Of a DNA stretch of 64,000 nucleotides, positions 6,927 to 15,609 are shown one piece after another; the first letter of the stretch is position 1; each line of letters opens with the position of its first letter. Source of the DNA: Hyphomonadaceae bacterium (GTDB lineage Bacteria; Pseudomonadota; Alphaproteobacteria; Caulobacterales; Aquidulcibacteraceae). The position numbers and the translations under genes are program-made. Where the stretch lies: NCBI GenBank assembly GCA_023384105.1, contig JAHDXR010000009.1:89615-153614 (forward strand), written 5' to 3'. Under the pieces are notes generated by a model that saw only the letters and a list, made by a program, of their open reading frames with translations, had not been told where the DNA came from and did no database searches.

Positions 6927-9029
6927 TCAGTTCCGCAGACGCACGGAGACGTAGAAGTTGCGCCCCTCTTCCGGCAGCCCGTCGGACAATTGATAGTTTT
7001 CGTCCGTCAGGTTTCGCGCGCCGAACAGAAGGTCCGCCTGCGGCGTGACCTGCCAGGCCAACGCCGCGTTGAACAGCGCATAGTCGCCGGTCTGATAGTA
7101 GGTGAGCGGCGACGACGTGGTCGAAGTCCACCGCTCCGAGGCGATCTCGACGCTCGGCGTGAACGTGAAGGCGTCGTTGATGCGCCAGTCCGCGTAAGCG
7201 AAGAGCTTATGCGTCGGCACGCCTTCCGGCTGGATCGGCGGCGTGGTCGGCGCTTCGTAGTCGCGCTCGATATAGCTGTAATTGCCGCCAAGCGTGAGAT
7301 TATCCGCAACGTCCCAGGTGAGCGCGAACTCACCGCCGTAATACTCCGCCGCCGCCAGATTGCGCGTCTGCTGCTGCACGCCGATCGGCGCGCCGAAGTC
7401 GATGCTGACCGACACCAGCGCGTCCTCGACATCGCTATAGAACAGCGCCCCCTCAAAGCGGACCCGGTCTCCAAAATTCCTTTCAAGACCGATTTCGTAG
7501 TTTGTCGCCCGCTCCGGTCCGATATTCGGATTCGGAATGACCGTGCCGAAACGCGAGCTGAAACGTTCGAACAAGGTCGGGAAGCGCGTGCGCGAAGAAA
7601 TGCTGCCGTAAACGCGGGCATCGGCGCCTAGGCTATAAGCCAACGCCGTCTGCCAGTTCACGGCGTCCATGTCGACCAGCGGATAGTCGAACTCGGTGAG
7701 CACGACATTGCCGCCGACGATAGCGTTGCTGACTTCCTCGGCTCGATTCAGATCGGTCCAATCATAGGAGACGCCGACGATCCAATCGAGGCGCTCGCCC
7801 AGCTTGTGGCTGTTTTCGAGCGCGAACGAATACGTATCCTCCTCCGTGGTCTGCCATGGTTCGTCATAGCTCAGGCCGGCGGCCGCAAAGCCGGGCGCGT
7901 TGCGCTCGTTATGCTCGTCACGGCGGAAATGAAACGCAGCGCGCAGCGTGTTGCGGTCGCCCAATTCGGTGGAGAGCTGCACGTTGCCGCCATAGGCGGT
8001 GTCCTCATAATAGGAGTCGAACGCCCGCGGCAGCGATTGCGCGGTCTGCGCCGCATCGTCGAAGCTGCTCAGCAGGTTCTCGAACGAGTTCATATAGAGC
8101 CGCGTGCGCAGCGTCGTGTTGGGCGCGAGCTGCGTGGTCGACAGGAAGTAGAGACTGTCGAGATCCCAATAGGGCCAGGTCCAATAGCGTTGCTGGTTGA
8201 TCGGCTGCGTCGTGTGGTAGGGCGCGTTCTTCTCGCCGGACTGGCTGATATAGCTGATGACGTATTCGTCGGTCGCGTTCGGCGTGTAGCCGAAGCGCAG
8301 ATTGTAGCGAGAATCCTCGCTGGCCGAATTGATGCGCTCGCCGCCGTCTTCGATGGCCGTCGGCGAGAAATCGTCCGACAACGACCAGTGATCGCGCTCG
8401 CTCCAGGCGCCGCTGACTTGCGCATAGAAGCGATCCTGGCGCGTGCCGACGCGGCCGGACACGGTGCGGCCGCTATAGCCTCCATCGCCGTCGAAACTGG
8501 CCGAGCCCACCACATCCCACTCGAACGGCGCGTCCGGCCGGCGCGTCACGAGATTGACGGCGCCGCCAAGGCCGCCGGGCCCGTCGAGCACGGACACATA
8601 GCCCTTCGAAATCTGGATCGCCGCCAGATCGGCGGTGAGGAAGCGGCCAAAGTCGATGCGGTTGTCCGCCGGCAGAAACACGCGCACGCCGTCGATCGAC
8701 AGCGTCGTCTGATAGCGATCAAAGCCGCGGATATAAATCACGCGTTCGTTCCGCCGCGCCCCACCAGCGCCGAGCGACGCCGAGTTGGCGCCTGGCACCA
8801 TGTCGATCGCATCGTCAACGGTCTGCCGATTCTGCGTCCGCAACTCCTCCTGCGTGACCACCGCCCCGCCGAGCATGGCGCCGTCGCGCGCGCGCGCCGT
8901 CACCACAACCTCGCCGAGCGAGAACGTCTCATCGCCCTGTGCGGCCTGCGCGAACGCCTGCCCCGCGAGCGGCAGTCCCATCGCGCCCGCCATCAGCGCC
9001 ACACGTCCCCAATGTCCCCTGCTCATCAC
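6927..9029 (-). CDS. TonB-dependent outer-membrane receptor under ModE-type control (candidate molybdenum receptor)
   Basis: A 700-residue TonB-dependent receptor. A signal peptide ends near AQA (about residue 30), followed by a TonB-box-like LGEVVVTARA, a plug domain (VVTQEELRTQNRQTVDDAIDM, RVIYIRGFDRYQTTLSIDGV, KGYVSVLDGPGGLGGAVNLVTRR) and a 22-strand-type barrel with repeated aromatic strands. The C-terminus is YVSVRLRN, without the usual terminal Phe or Trp. It is first in the import operon, and the predicted ModE operator at 9059-9082 lies 30 bp upstream of its ATG. That supports molybdenum or tungsten, rather than iron, as the imported element. No Fur-like TTGC-N9-GCAA site is seen here. 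Confidence 0.88.
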   Translation of the reverse strand: MMSRGHWGRVALMAGAMGLPLAGQAFAQAAQGDETFSLGEVVVTARARDGAMLGGAVVTQEELRTQNRQTVDDAIDMVPGANSASLGAGGARRNERVIYIRGFDRYQTTLSIDGVRVFLPADNRIDFGRFLTADLAAIQISKGYVSVLDGPGGLGGAVNLVTRRPDAPFEWDVVGSASFDGDGGYSGRTVSGRVGTRQDRFYAQVSGAWSERDHWSLSDDFSPTAIEDGGERINSASEDSRYNLRFGYTPNATDEYVISYISQSGEKNAPYHTTQPINQQRYWTWPYWDLDSLYFLSTTQLAPNTTLRTRLYMNSFENLLSSFDDAAQTAQSLPRAFDSYYEDTAYGGNVQLSTELGDRNTLRAAFHFRRDEHNERNAPGFAAAGLSYDEPWQTTEEDTYSFALENSHKLGERLDWIVGVSYDWTDLNRAEEVSNAIVGGNVVLTEFDYPLVDMDAVNWQTALAYSLGADARVYGSISSRTRFPTLFERFSSRFGTVIPNPNIGPERATNYEIGLERNFGDRVRFEGALFYSDVEDALVSVSIDFGAPIGVQQQTRNLAAAEYYGGEFALTWDVADNLTLGGNYSYIERDYEAPTTPPIQPEGVPTHKLFAYADWRINDAFTFTPSVEIASERWTSTTSSPLTYYQTGDYALFNAALAWQVTPQADLLFGARNLTDENYQLSDGLPEEGRNFYVSVRLRN

Positions 9030-9058
9030 TCAAGCTCCGCTACACCAAACGAACATCT

Positions 9059-9082
9059 CGTTATGTTCGAGCGTATATAGCG
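9059..9082 (-). promoter_or_regulatory. Predicted ModE operator
   Basis: An imperfect dyad CGTTATGT-N8-ATATAGCG. The right half read on the other strand is CGCTATAT, so the half-sites agree with the classical ModE half-site CGNTATAT, and the 8-bp spacing matches the Escherichia coli modA operator as I recall it. It lies between the modE-like gene and the TonB receptor start, where a bound repressor would cover the promoter of the import operon. Confidence 0.75.
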
Positions 9083-9126
9083 GTCGTGTGGCGTCTCATT
9101 TGAATTACGTCAAGCATAAACGGCTT

Positions 9127-9489
9127 TCAGCCGCGCTTTTGGAACGCTGGAAGATATTCCGCGGCCTTCGCCTCGAGGTCGCGCTGCATTCGCCTGTAAA
9201 GCGCAAGGATTTCCTTGCCGTTCTCGGTCACCTGCGCGCCGCCGCCGCCGGCGCCGCCGACGATCGCCTCGACGAGCGGGCGCTTGAAGGCGCCGTTCAT
9301 CGCCTCCACCAGCATCCACGCGCGCCGGTAGCTCATCGACATGCGCTTCGCCGCGGCTGAGATCGACCCGGTCTCGTCGATCAGTTCGAGCAAGTCCGCC
9401 TTGCCCGGCCCGATCGCCCTGACATCACCGAGCATGATGCGCGGTTTCAGTTCAAGCTTGAATTTCTCCGGCACGGCGAGCCACTCCAT
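9127..9489 (-). CDS. modE: ModE-like molybdenum regulator (DNA-binding domain only)
   Basis: A 120-residue winged-helix protein of the ModE N-terminal type: LKPRIMLGDVRAIGPGKADLLELIDETGSISAAAKRMSMSYRRAWMLVEAMN, followed by a wing with a Gly-rich loop GGAGGGGAQVT and NGKEILALYRRM. This is the LysR-like domain that reads CGNTATAT half-sites. Full-length ModE has two further TOBE domains that bind molybdate; they are absent, as in many alphaproteobacterial homologues. It is encoded upstream of, and in the same direction as, the receptor gene, with the predicted operator in the 97-bp gap between them. How it senses molybdate is not visible; the free molbindin at 2836 is one possible partner. Confidence 0.87.
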   Translation of the reverse strand: MEWLAVPEKFKLELKPRIMLGDVRAIGPGKADLLELIDETGSISAAAKRMSMSYRRAWMLVEAMNGAFKRPLVEAIVGGAGGGGAQVTENGKEILALYRRMQRDLEAKAAEYLPAFQKRG

Positions 9490-9726
9490 CAGCGATCAGG
9501 CAGCTTACAATATTTCACACCAGAACAATATCTTAGATTGTCGATCCGACACTGTGTGACAGGCGTGTGACGAGAACGCCTCCGCGCGAAACACGTCAGC
9601 GATCCTGCACAATTGCACTTCGGACGTGACGAAGTTCTAATCCCGCCCAATGCGCTTGAGTATTGCGCGCGGCGCGAATTTATCCACACTCGCCCTGCCC
9701 GTCCGCCCCTAACCCAGAGGTGACGC

Positions 9727-10779
9727 TTGCGCTGCTGGCTCTTCTTCAACCGAGACCTCGCGCAAGGCGTGCCCGAGGCGCCTGAGGTTCTCCGCTTCAT
9801 CGAGACTGCGAAGGCCCTCGACATCGAACTTCACGTGCTCAAGCCGAGCGAGTTCGATCTTGTCGTCGATTCCAGCGGCGGCTGGTCGGCGAGCTACCAG
9901 GGACGCGAGCTGCGCAAGCCGGATTTGATCGTTCCTCGCTGCGGCAGTGAGACGACATATTTCACGCTTGCGGTGCTGCGTCACTTCGAGCGGCAGGGCG
10001 TGGCGATCGCCAACAGCCCGTCCGCAGTCGAATCCGTCGCCGACAAGCTGCACACGCTGCAGGTGGTCGCGGGCGCCGGCCTGCCCGTGCCTAAGACCAT
10101 CCTCGGCAAGTTTCCCGTCGACGTCGGGCTGGTGGAGCGCGAGCTGGGCTTTCCGGTCGTGGTCAAGAAACTCAAGGGCACGCGCGGCAACGGCGTCGTG
10201 CTTTGCCAGGACCGCGCGCAGTTTGACGATCTCGCCAACCTGCTCGACGGCGCAGCATCGGGCGCCGACTTCATCTTCCAGCAGTACATCCGCGCCAGCC
10301 ACGGCCGCGACGTGCGCGTGCTGGTGATCGACAGCAAAGTCGTCGCCGCCATGGAGCGCCAGTCCGCCGACGGCGGATTCAAATCCAACATCTCGCTCGG
10401 CGGCCATGGGCGGCCCTTCGCGCCGCCGCCAGAGATGGCCGAACTCGCGCTCAAAGTCGCGCGTGCGCTCGATCTCGATATCGCCGGCATCGACATTCTG
10501 TTCGACACGCACGGCTACCGGGTCTGCGAAGCCAACTCGGCGCCGGGCTTCCAGGGGCTCGAACGCGCCTGCGGCCTCGACGTGCCGGAAGTGATCTTCC
10601 GCGCCATGGCCAAGAAATTCGCCATCCCGCTGCGGCACTCCGACCGCTGGGAACGCACCATCGAGAAGGCCGCGCGCTCGACCCTGGGCGCCATCGCCGC
10701 GCCGGCCCTGCCGCGTCTCCAGTCTCAGGCCCTGCTTCGCCCGGCCCCGATCCGACGCCGGCCGCAGACGGATTGGTAG
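9727..10779 (+). CDS. RimK-like ATP-grasp ligase
   Basis: A 350-residue ATP-grasp enzyme of the RimK family, which attaches glutamate or another amino acid to a protein or small-molecule carboxylate. The N-terminal domain shows LRKPDLIVPRCGSETTYF. The ATP-grasp part has the PSAVESVADKLHT entry, VVKKLKGTRGNGVVLC, FQQYIRASHGRDVRVLVIDSKVVAAMER and the metal-binding end IAGIDILFDTHGYRVCEANSAPGFQG. It starts at a TTG at 9727 with AGAGGTGA just upstream. It is divergent from modE across 237 bp. A basic tail of about 60 residues follows the core. The substrate cannot be told from this window. Confidence 0.8.
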   Translation: MRCWLFFNRDLAQGVPEAPEVLRFIETAKALDIELHVLKPSEFDLVVDSSGGWSASYQGRELRKPDLIVPRCGSETTYFTLAVLRHFERQGVAIANSPSAVESVADKLHTLQVVAGAGLPVPKTILGKFPVDVGLVERELGFPVVVKKLKGTRGNGVVLCQDRAQFDDLANLLDGAASGADFIFQQYIRASHGRDVRVLVIDSKVVAAMERQSADGGFKSNISLGGHGRPFAPPPEMAELALKVARALDLDIAGIDILFDTHGYRVCEANSAPGFQGLERACGLDVPEVIFRAMAKKFAIPLRHSDRWERTIEKAARSTLGAIAAPALPRLQSQALLRPAPIRRRPQTDW

Positions 10780-10850
10780 CGGTTCCCAGCGCTCTCCGCT
10801 GGCGGCCGTCCACAATCCGCCGGGCGAAACGCAGCCGCGCCGCCATGGCC

Positions 10851-10864
10851 TTGATCTCGTGCAA
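10851..10864 (+). promoter_or_regulatory. Weak FNR-type site before the P-type ATPase
   Basis: TTGAT-CTCG-TGCAA matches eight of ten bases of TTGAT-N4-ATCAA and ends 33 bp before the GTG start. It is weak alone and is listed because stronger sites precede several other low-oxygen genes in the window. Confidence 0.25.
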
Positions 10865-10897
10865 TGTTGTGCGAAATCATTCGCCTAGATTGCGCAC

Positions 10898-13612
10898 GTG
10901 CGAGACTTAATCTCTGATCCCCACACGCAACAGCATTGGCATGCGTTGAACGCAGACAGCGCGCTGCGGGCGCTCGGCGCTCAGGCGGACGGCGTCACGT
11001 CCGCCGAAGCGCAAATGCGGCTCCAAAGATTTGGGCGCAACGAATTGCCGCGGGCGGCGAAAACGCACCCCATCATGCGTTTCCTGGCCCAGTTCAACAA
11101 CGCTCTGATCTATTTCCTGCTCGCGGCGTCCCTGGCCGCAGGGCTTCTGGGCCATGTCGTGGACGCCGCGATTATTCTCGCAGCCGTGCTCGCCAATGCG
11201 CTGGTCGGGTTCGTTCAGGAGGGGAAGGCCGAACAGGCCCTGAGCGCAATCAGCGACATGATCGCGCCGCGCGCCGCCGTTCTCCGCGACGGGCACCGGG
11301 TTTCGCTGCCGGCTTCGGACATCGTCCCTGGCGACGTCGTGCTGCTGGAGTCCGGCGATCTTGTTCCCGCGGACATGCGCCTCATCCGCGCCCGGTCCTT
11401 GCGGATCGAAGAGGCCGCCTTGACCGGCGAATCCGTCGCCGCCGAAAAGCAGACGGCGCCCGTCGCGCGCGACGCTCCGCTCGGGGATCGCGGGTCCATG
11501 GCGTTCTCCGGCACGATGGTGGCCGCCGGGTCCGGGCTCGGCGTCGTCGTCGCCACCGGCCGCGCAACCGAGATCGGGCGCATCAGCACCCTGATCGGCC
11601 AAGCGCAGCAGCTGACCACGCCGCTCTTGCGCCAGATCGATCGCTTCGGGCGCTGGTTCACGGCGCTTGCGCTGGGCGCGGCGGGGCTCATCTTCCTGTT
11701 CGCGGTGGTCTTCCGCGACTACGGCTGGGCGGACGCGCTTCTTGTCGTCGTCGCGCTCGCCGTGGGCGTGGTGCCCGAAGGCCTTCCCGCCGTCATCACC
11801 ATCACGCTCGCGGTCGGCGTGCAGCGCATGGCCGCCCGCCGCGCCATCATCCGCCGCCTGCCGGCGGTCGAGACCTTGGGCGCCACCTCGGTCATCTGCT
11901 CCGACAAGACGGGCACCTTGACGCGCAACGAGATGACGGTGCGCCGCATCATAACCGCCGATCACGAAATCGCCGTGTACGGCGTGGGCTACGTTCCCGA
12001 GGGCGCGCTCGACATCACCGAGAGCCGCAAGGACGCGCCGACATCCGTCGCCGAGCAGCTGATGCGCAGCGCGCTCCTCTGCAACGACGCCGATCTGCTG
12101 GAGGACAACGGCGAGTGGCGCGTCGAAGGCGACCCGATGGAAGGCGCGCTGATCTCGCTCGCCATCAAGGCCAGCCTCGATCCCATCGAGCAACGCAACG
12201 CCTGGGTGCGCATCGACGAGATTCCGTTCGATCCGCAAAACCGGTTCATGGCTTCGCTGCACCGCGCGCCCACCAACGACAACATCGTCATCGTCAAGGG
12301 CGCGCCCGAGCAGGTGCTCAGCATGTGCGCGACGCAAGCCGAGCACGAGGGCGAAGCGCCGATCGATCACGGCTACTGGACCGCGCGCATCGCGGCGGCC
12401 GCCAGCCAAGGTGAACGCGTTCTCGGCTTCGCGTTCAAGCCGTCCAACGGTTCGGCGCTTTCCTTCGCCGACGTGGACTCCGGGCTCGTGTTCCTGGGCG
12501 TCGCGGGCCTCATCGATCCCCCGCGCGAGGAAGCCATCTCCGCGGTCGCCGCCTGCCGCGCCGCCGGCATCGATGTCAAGATGATCACCGGCGATCACGC
12601 CGCGACGGCTGAAGCCATCGCCCGCCAGCTCGATCTCGCGGACGATCCCAAGGTCGTCACCGGCGCCGCGCTCGATTCCGTGTCCGACGAGGAAATGCCC
12701 GCGCTGGCGCGCCAGACTACGGTGTTCGCGCGCACCAGTCCCGAACACAAACTGCGCATCGTGCGCGCGCTGCAATCGGAAGGCGCCATCGTCGCCATGA
12801 CAGGCGACGGCGTGAACGACGCGCCCGCCCTCAAGCAGGCCGACGTCGGCGTCGCCATGGGCCGCAAGGGCACGGAAGCGGCCAAGCAAGCTTCCGACAT
12901 GGTGCTGACGGACGACAATTTCGCCACCATCGTCGCCGCCGTGCACGAAGGGCGCACCGTGTTCGACAACATCCAGAAGGTGATCGCCTGGACCCTGCCC
13001 ACCAATGGCGGCGAGGCGTTCATCATCATCGCCGCGCTCGCCTTCGGGCTGGCCATGCCGATGACGCCGGCGCAGATTTTGTGGATCAATCTCGTGCTCG
13101 AAGTCACGCTCGGACTGGTGCTCGCTTTCGAACCCTCCGAGCGCAGCGTGATGGGGCGCCCGCCGCGCCGCGCCGGAGCGCCGCTGCTTTCGCCCTTCCT
13201 GCTGTGGCGCGTCGTTTTCGTCTCGGTTCTGTTCGTGCTGGCCGGTTTCGGCGTGTTCGCCTGGGCGACGGATCGCGGCTACACCGTCGAGACGGCGCGC
13301 ACGATGGTGGTGAACACGCTGGTGGTGATGCAGATCTTCTATCTCTTCAACGTCCGCTACCTGCGGATGCGCTCGATCACCTGGCAAGGCGCGCTCGGCA
13401 CCCCCGCGGTGCTGCTGGCCGTCGCGGCGGTCATCGTCGCGCAGCTATTGTTCACCTATGCGCCATTCATGAACGACATCTTCGCCAGCCAGCCGATTTC
13501 GCTTCTCGACGGCCTGTTGATCGTCGGGATTGGCGTGCTTCTCATGATCATTTGCGAGCTGGAGAAGGCGCTTATGCTGCGCACCGGGCTCATGCGCCGG
13601 CTTGAAGCGTGA
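10898..13612 (+). CDS. P2-type cation-transporting ATPase (Ca2+-ATPase-like)
   Basis: A 904-residue P-type ATPase. Motifs in order are TGES in the actuator domain, PEGLP in membrane helix 4, CSDKTGTLT with the phosphorylated Asp near residue 336, KGAPE in the nucleotide-binding domain, and MTGDGVNDAPALKQADVGVAMG in the hinge. The N-terminal cation-ATPase domain and about four C-terminal helices are present. PEGLP and the overall length fit the Pmr1/SERCA-like P2A group, which exports Ca2+ or Mn2+; Na+ is possible. I used the GTG at 10898. The universal stress protein and a Ca/Na antiporter follow, suggesting a cation-homeostasis cluster linked to energy stress. Confidence 0.88.
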   Translation: MRDLISDPHTQQHWHALNADSALRALGAQADGVTSAEAQMRLQRFGRNELPRAAKTHPIMRFLAQFNNALIYFLLAASLAAGLLGHVVDAAIILAAVLANALVGFVQEGKAEQALSAISDMIAPRAAVLRDGHRVSLPASDIVPGDVVLLESGDLVPADMRLIRARSLRIEEAALTGESVAAEKQTAPVARDAPLGDRGSMAFSGTMVAAGSGLGVVVATGRATEIGRISTLIGQAQQLTTPLLRQIDRFGRWFTALALGAAGLIFLFAVVFRDYGWADALLVVVALAVGVVPEGLPAVITITLAVGVQRMAARRAIIRRLPAVETLGATSVICSDKTGTLTRNEMTVRRIITADHEIAVYGVGYVPEGALDITESRKDAPTSVAEQLMRSALLCNDADLLEDNGEWRVEGDPMEGALISLAIKASLDPIEQRNAWVRIDEIPFDPQNRFMASLHRAPTNDNIVIVKGAPEQVLSMCATQAEHEGEAPIDHGYWTARIAAAASQGERVLGFAFKPSNGSALSFADVDSGLVFLGVAGLIDPPREEAISAVAACRAAGIDVKMITGDHAATAEAIARQLDLADDPKVVTGAALDSVSDEEMPALARQTTVFARTSPEHKLRIVRALQSEGAIVAMTGDGVNDAPALKQADVGVAMGRKGTEAAKQASDMVLTDDNFATIVAAVHEGRTVFDNIQKVIAWTLPTNGGEAFIIIAALAFGLAMPMTPAQILWINLVLEVTLGLVLAFEPSERSVMGRPPRRAGAPLLSPFLLWRVVFVSVLFVLAGFGVFAWATDRGYTVETARTMVVNTLVVMQIFYLFNVRYLRMRSITWQGALGTPAVLLAVAAVIVAQLLFTYAPFMNDIFASQPISLLDGLLIVGIGVLLMIICELEKALMLRTGLMRRLEA

Positions 13613-13625
13613 TAGTTCCACGGAT

Positions 13626-13639
13626 TTGATTGAAATCAT
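13626..13639 (+). promoter_or_regulatory. FNR-type box before the universal stress gene
   Basis: TTGAT-TGAA-ATCAT, nine of ten matches to the FNR/FixK consensus. Its centre is about 98 bp before the ATG at 13731, leaving room for a class II promoter and a short leader. Confidence 0.6.
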
Positions 13640-13730
13640 CAGCGGGATCACTCAGGATTCGTAGCATTATTTTTCAAAGGCGCCTCGCCGCCGCCAACGG
13701 CCTCACCGCCGCCCGACGACAGGAGAGATC

Positions 13731-14630
13731 ATGCCCACTGCCCCCAACGGACCGCCCGCGCGCCTTCTGCTCGCCACCGATCTCAGCGGCCGCTGCGACC
13801 GCGCGCTCGATCGCGCCGCCTTGCTCGCCCAGGCATGGAACGCCACGCTCGTGGTCGTTCATGTCCTGGAATCGCGGCTCGACGATTTCGATTATCTTCA
13901 CCGCCACGAACTGCCCAGCTGGCGGCGCGCGCCGGATCGCGCCGCGCTTGCCGAAAGCCAGATCCGCCGCGACCTGGGGACCGGACCGAACGCGATCGTC
14001 GTGCGCATCGCCGAAGGCGATCCGGTCCAGCGGATCGAGGAGATCGCGCGCGAGGAAGGCTGCGGCCTGATCGTCACCGGCGTCGCGCGCGACCAGACGC
14101 TTGGGCGCATTTTTCTCGGCGCCACCGTCGACCGCCTGATTCGGCGTTCGCGGGTTCCCGTGCTCGTCGTCAAGTCCCGGGCGAAGCGCGCTTATGAGAA
14201 GATCGTCGTCGCCACCGACTTCTCGGACTCCTCCCTGTACGCGCTCCAAGCCGCGCTGGCGCATTTCCCGAACGCCGCGATCACATTGCTGCACGCTTAC
14301 GAACCGCCCTTCGAGGGACTGACGACGAGAACCGATCTCTCGGATCAACTGGCGGCGGTAGAGCGCGAAGCGAGCGCCGAATTCCTGGCGAAAAGCGGGC
14401 TTTCCGAGGCGGATAAGGGCCGCATCAAGGTACTGATCGAGCGCGGATCACCGGACTCGATCTTGCGCGCCTATGTCGACGATGTCGGCGCGGACTTGAT
14501 CGTGGCGGGCTCGCATGGCCGCAGCGCCGTATTCGACGTGCTGATCGGCTCGACCGCCAAGCGCATCGTCGAGAACGCCGCCATCGATGTGCTCCTGGTG
14601 CGCGAACCTCGCGCGGCGGGCGCGTCCTAA
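13731..14630 (+). CDS. Tandem universal stress protein (two UspA domains)
   Basis: A 299-residue cytoplasmic protein with two UspA folds (about 8-142 and 150-296). Each ends in a G-2X-G-9X-G(S/T)-type nucleotide-binding loop: GVARDQTLGRIFLGATVDR in the first and GSHGRSAVFDVLIGSTAKR in the second, so ATP binding is likely. Double-Usp proteins are common in oxygen-limitation regulons. An FNR-type site lies upstream, and the neighbours are the P-type ATPase, antiporter and PHA synthase genes. The 3' end overlaps the convergent antiporter gene by 4 bp. Confidence 0.9.
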   Translation: MPTAPNGPPARLLLATDLSGRCDRALDRAALLAQAWNATLVVVHVLESRLDDFDYLHRHELPSWRRAPDRAALAESQIRRDLGTGPNAIVVRIAEGDPVQRIEEIAREEGCGLIVTGVARDQTLGRIFLGATVDRLIRRSRVPVLVVKSRAKRAYEKIVVATDFSDSSLYALQAALAHFPNAAITLLHAYEPPFEGLTTRTDLSDQLAAVEREASAEFLAKSGLSEADKGRIKVLIERGSPDSILRAYVDDVGADLIVAGSHGRSAVFDVLIGSTAKRIVENAAIDVLLVREPRAAGAS

Positions 14631-15604
14631 CCGCTGGCCGCAATGAGGTAGATCACATACGCCAGGTACGCGGCCACGAAGCATCCGCCCTCAAACCGCG
14701 TCAGTTGGCGTCCCGTCACGAAGGCGGGCGCGCAAGCGACCGCAGCGGCCGCCATGACCGGAATGTTGATGTGCACCAGCTCCTGCGAGACGGTCACGCC
14801 CCCGTCCGCAGCAACGCCGATAATGCCAAGAATGAACACGATATTGTAAACGCCGCTGCCCAGCAGGTTGCCGATCGCGATATCGCGTTCGTTCTTGAGC
14901 GTGGAGACGATGGTCGTCGTCAGCTCAGGCGCCGACGTGCCGATGGCGACGATCGTAAGGCCGATGAAGGCGTCTGAAACGCCCCACATCCTGGCGAGCT
15001 CCGAAGCGCCCCGCACAAGCCAGTCCGCGCCAAGCACGATGATAACCAGACCGGCCGCGAGCGCGCCCAAGGTCGTAAGGGTGGTCAGCGCGCTGGGACG
15101 CGGCGCAGCCGCTGCGCCGAATTCCTGCGCGAACTCGGCGAGGATCGCCCGCCGTTCCCGCCGCGCGAGCTGGACGATCGCCGCCGTGTACGCAAGCCCA
15201 GCGGCGATCAGGAGCACGGCCTCCCAACGCTCGATCACGCCATCCCATGCCGCGGCCAGCATGGCGAACGCCGCGGCGATCATGCTGGGCAGCTCGAAGC
15301 GCAGCGTCTGCATGCGCAAGGGCAAAGGCAGGATCAGCGCGCTTACGCCCAGGGCGAGCAGGAGATTGAGCGTATTGGCGCCGGTGATGTTGCCGATCGT
15401 CAGCGTATCGGCGCCCTGATGGATCGCCTCCAGGCCTATCGCCAGCTCCGGCGCGCTGGTGCCGACGGCCACGATCGTCAATCCGATCACGACCGGGGGA
15501 ACGCCCAGCCGCGCCGCCAGCTTGGCGCCGTGACGCGTGATCAGCTCCGCGCCCAGAATGAGCGCGGCCAACCCGACAGCACACAGGAGCAGCGTCGACG
15601 CCAT
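14627..15604 (-). CDS. CaCA-family Ca2+(or K+-dependent)/Na+ antiporter
   Basis: A 325-residue inner-membrane exchanger with two homologous halves. Each half carries the alpha-repeat signatures: VGTSAPELAIGLEAI with GNITGANTLNLLLALG in the first, and IGTSAPELTTTIVSTLKNERDIAIGNLLGSGVYNIVFILG in the second. About ten hydrophobic segments are visible. I chose the ATG at 15604; upstream in-frame sequence belongs to the PHA synthase gene, which ends only 5 bp earlier. The gene is therefore probably co-transcribed with phaC. Likely activity is Ca2+ extrusion in exchange for Na+ or H+. Confidence 0.9.
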   Translation of the reverse strand: MASTLLLCAVGLAALILGAELITRHGAKLAARLGVPPVVIGLTIVAVGTSAPELAIGLEAIHQGADTLTIGNITGANTLNLLLALGVSALILPLPLRMQTLRFELPSMIAAAFAMLAAAWDGVIERWEAVLLIAAGLAYTAAIVQLARRERRAILAEFAQEFGAAAAPRPSALTTLTTLGALAAGLVIIVLGADWLVRGASELARMWGVSDAFIGLTIVAIGTSAPELTTTIVSTLKNERDIAIGNLLGSGVYNIVFILGIIGVAADGGVTVSQELVHINIPVMAAAAVACAPAFVTGRQLTRFEGGCFVAAYLAYVIYLIAASG

Positions 15605-15609
15605 CTCAG

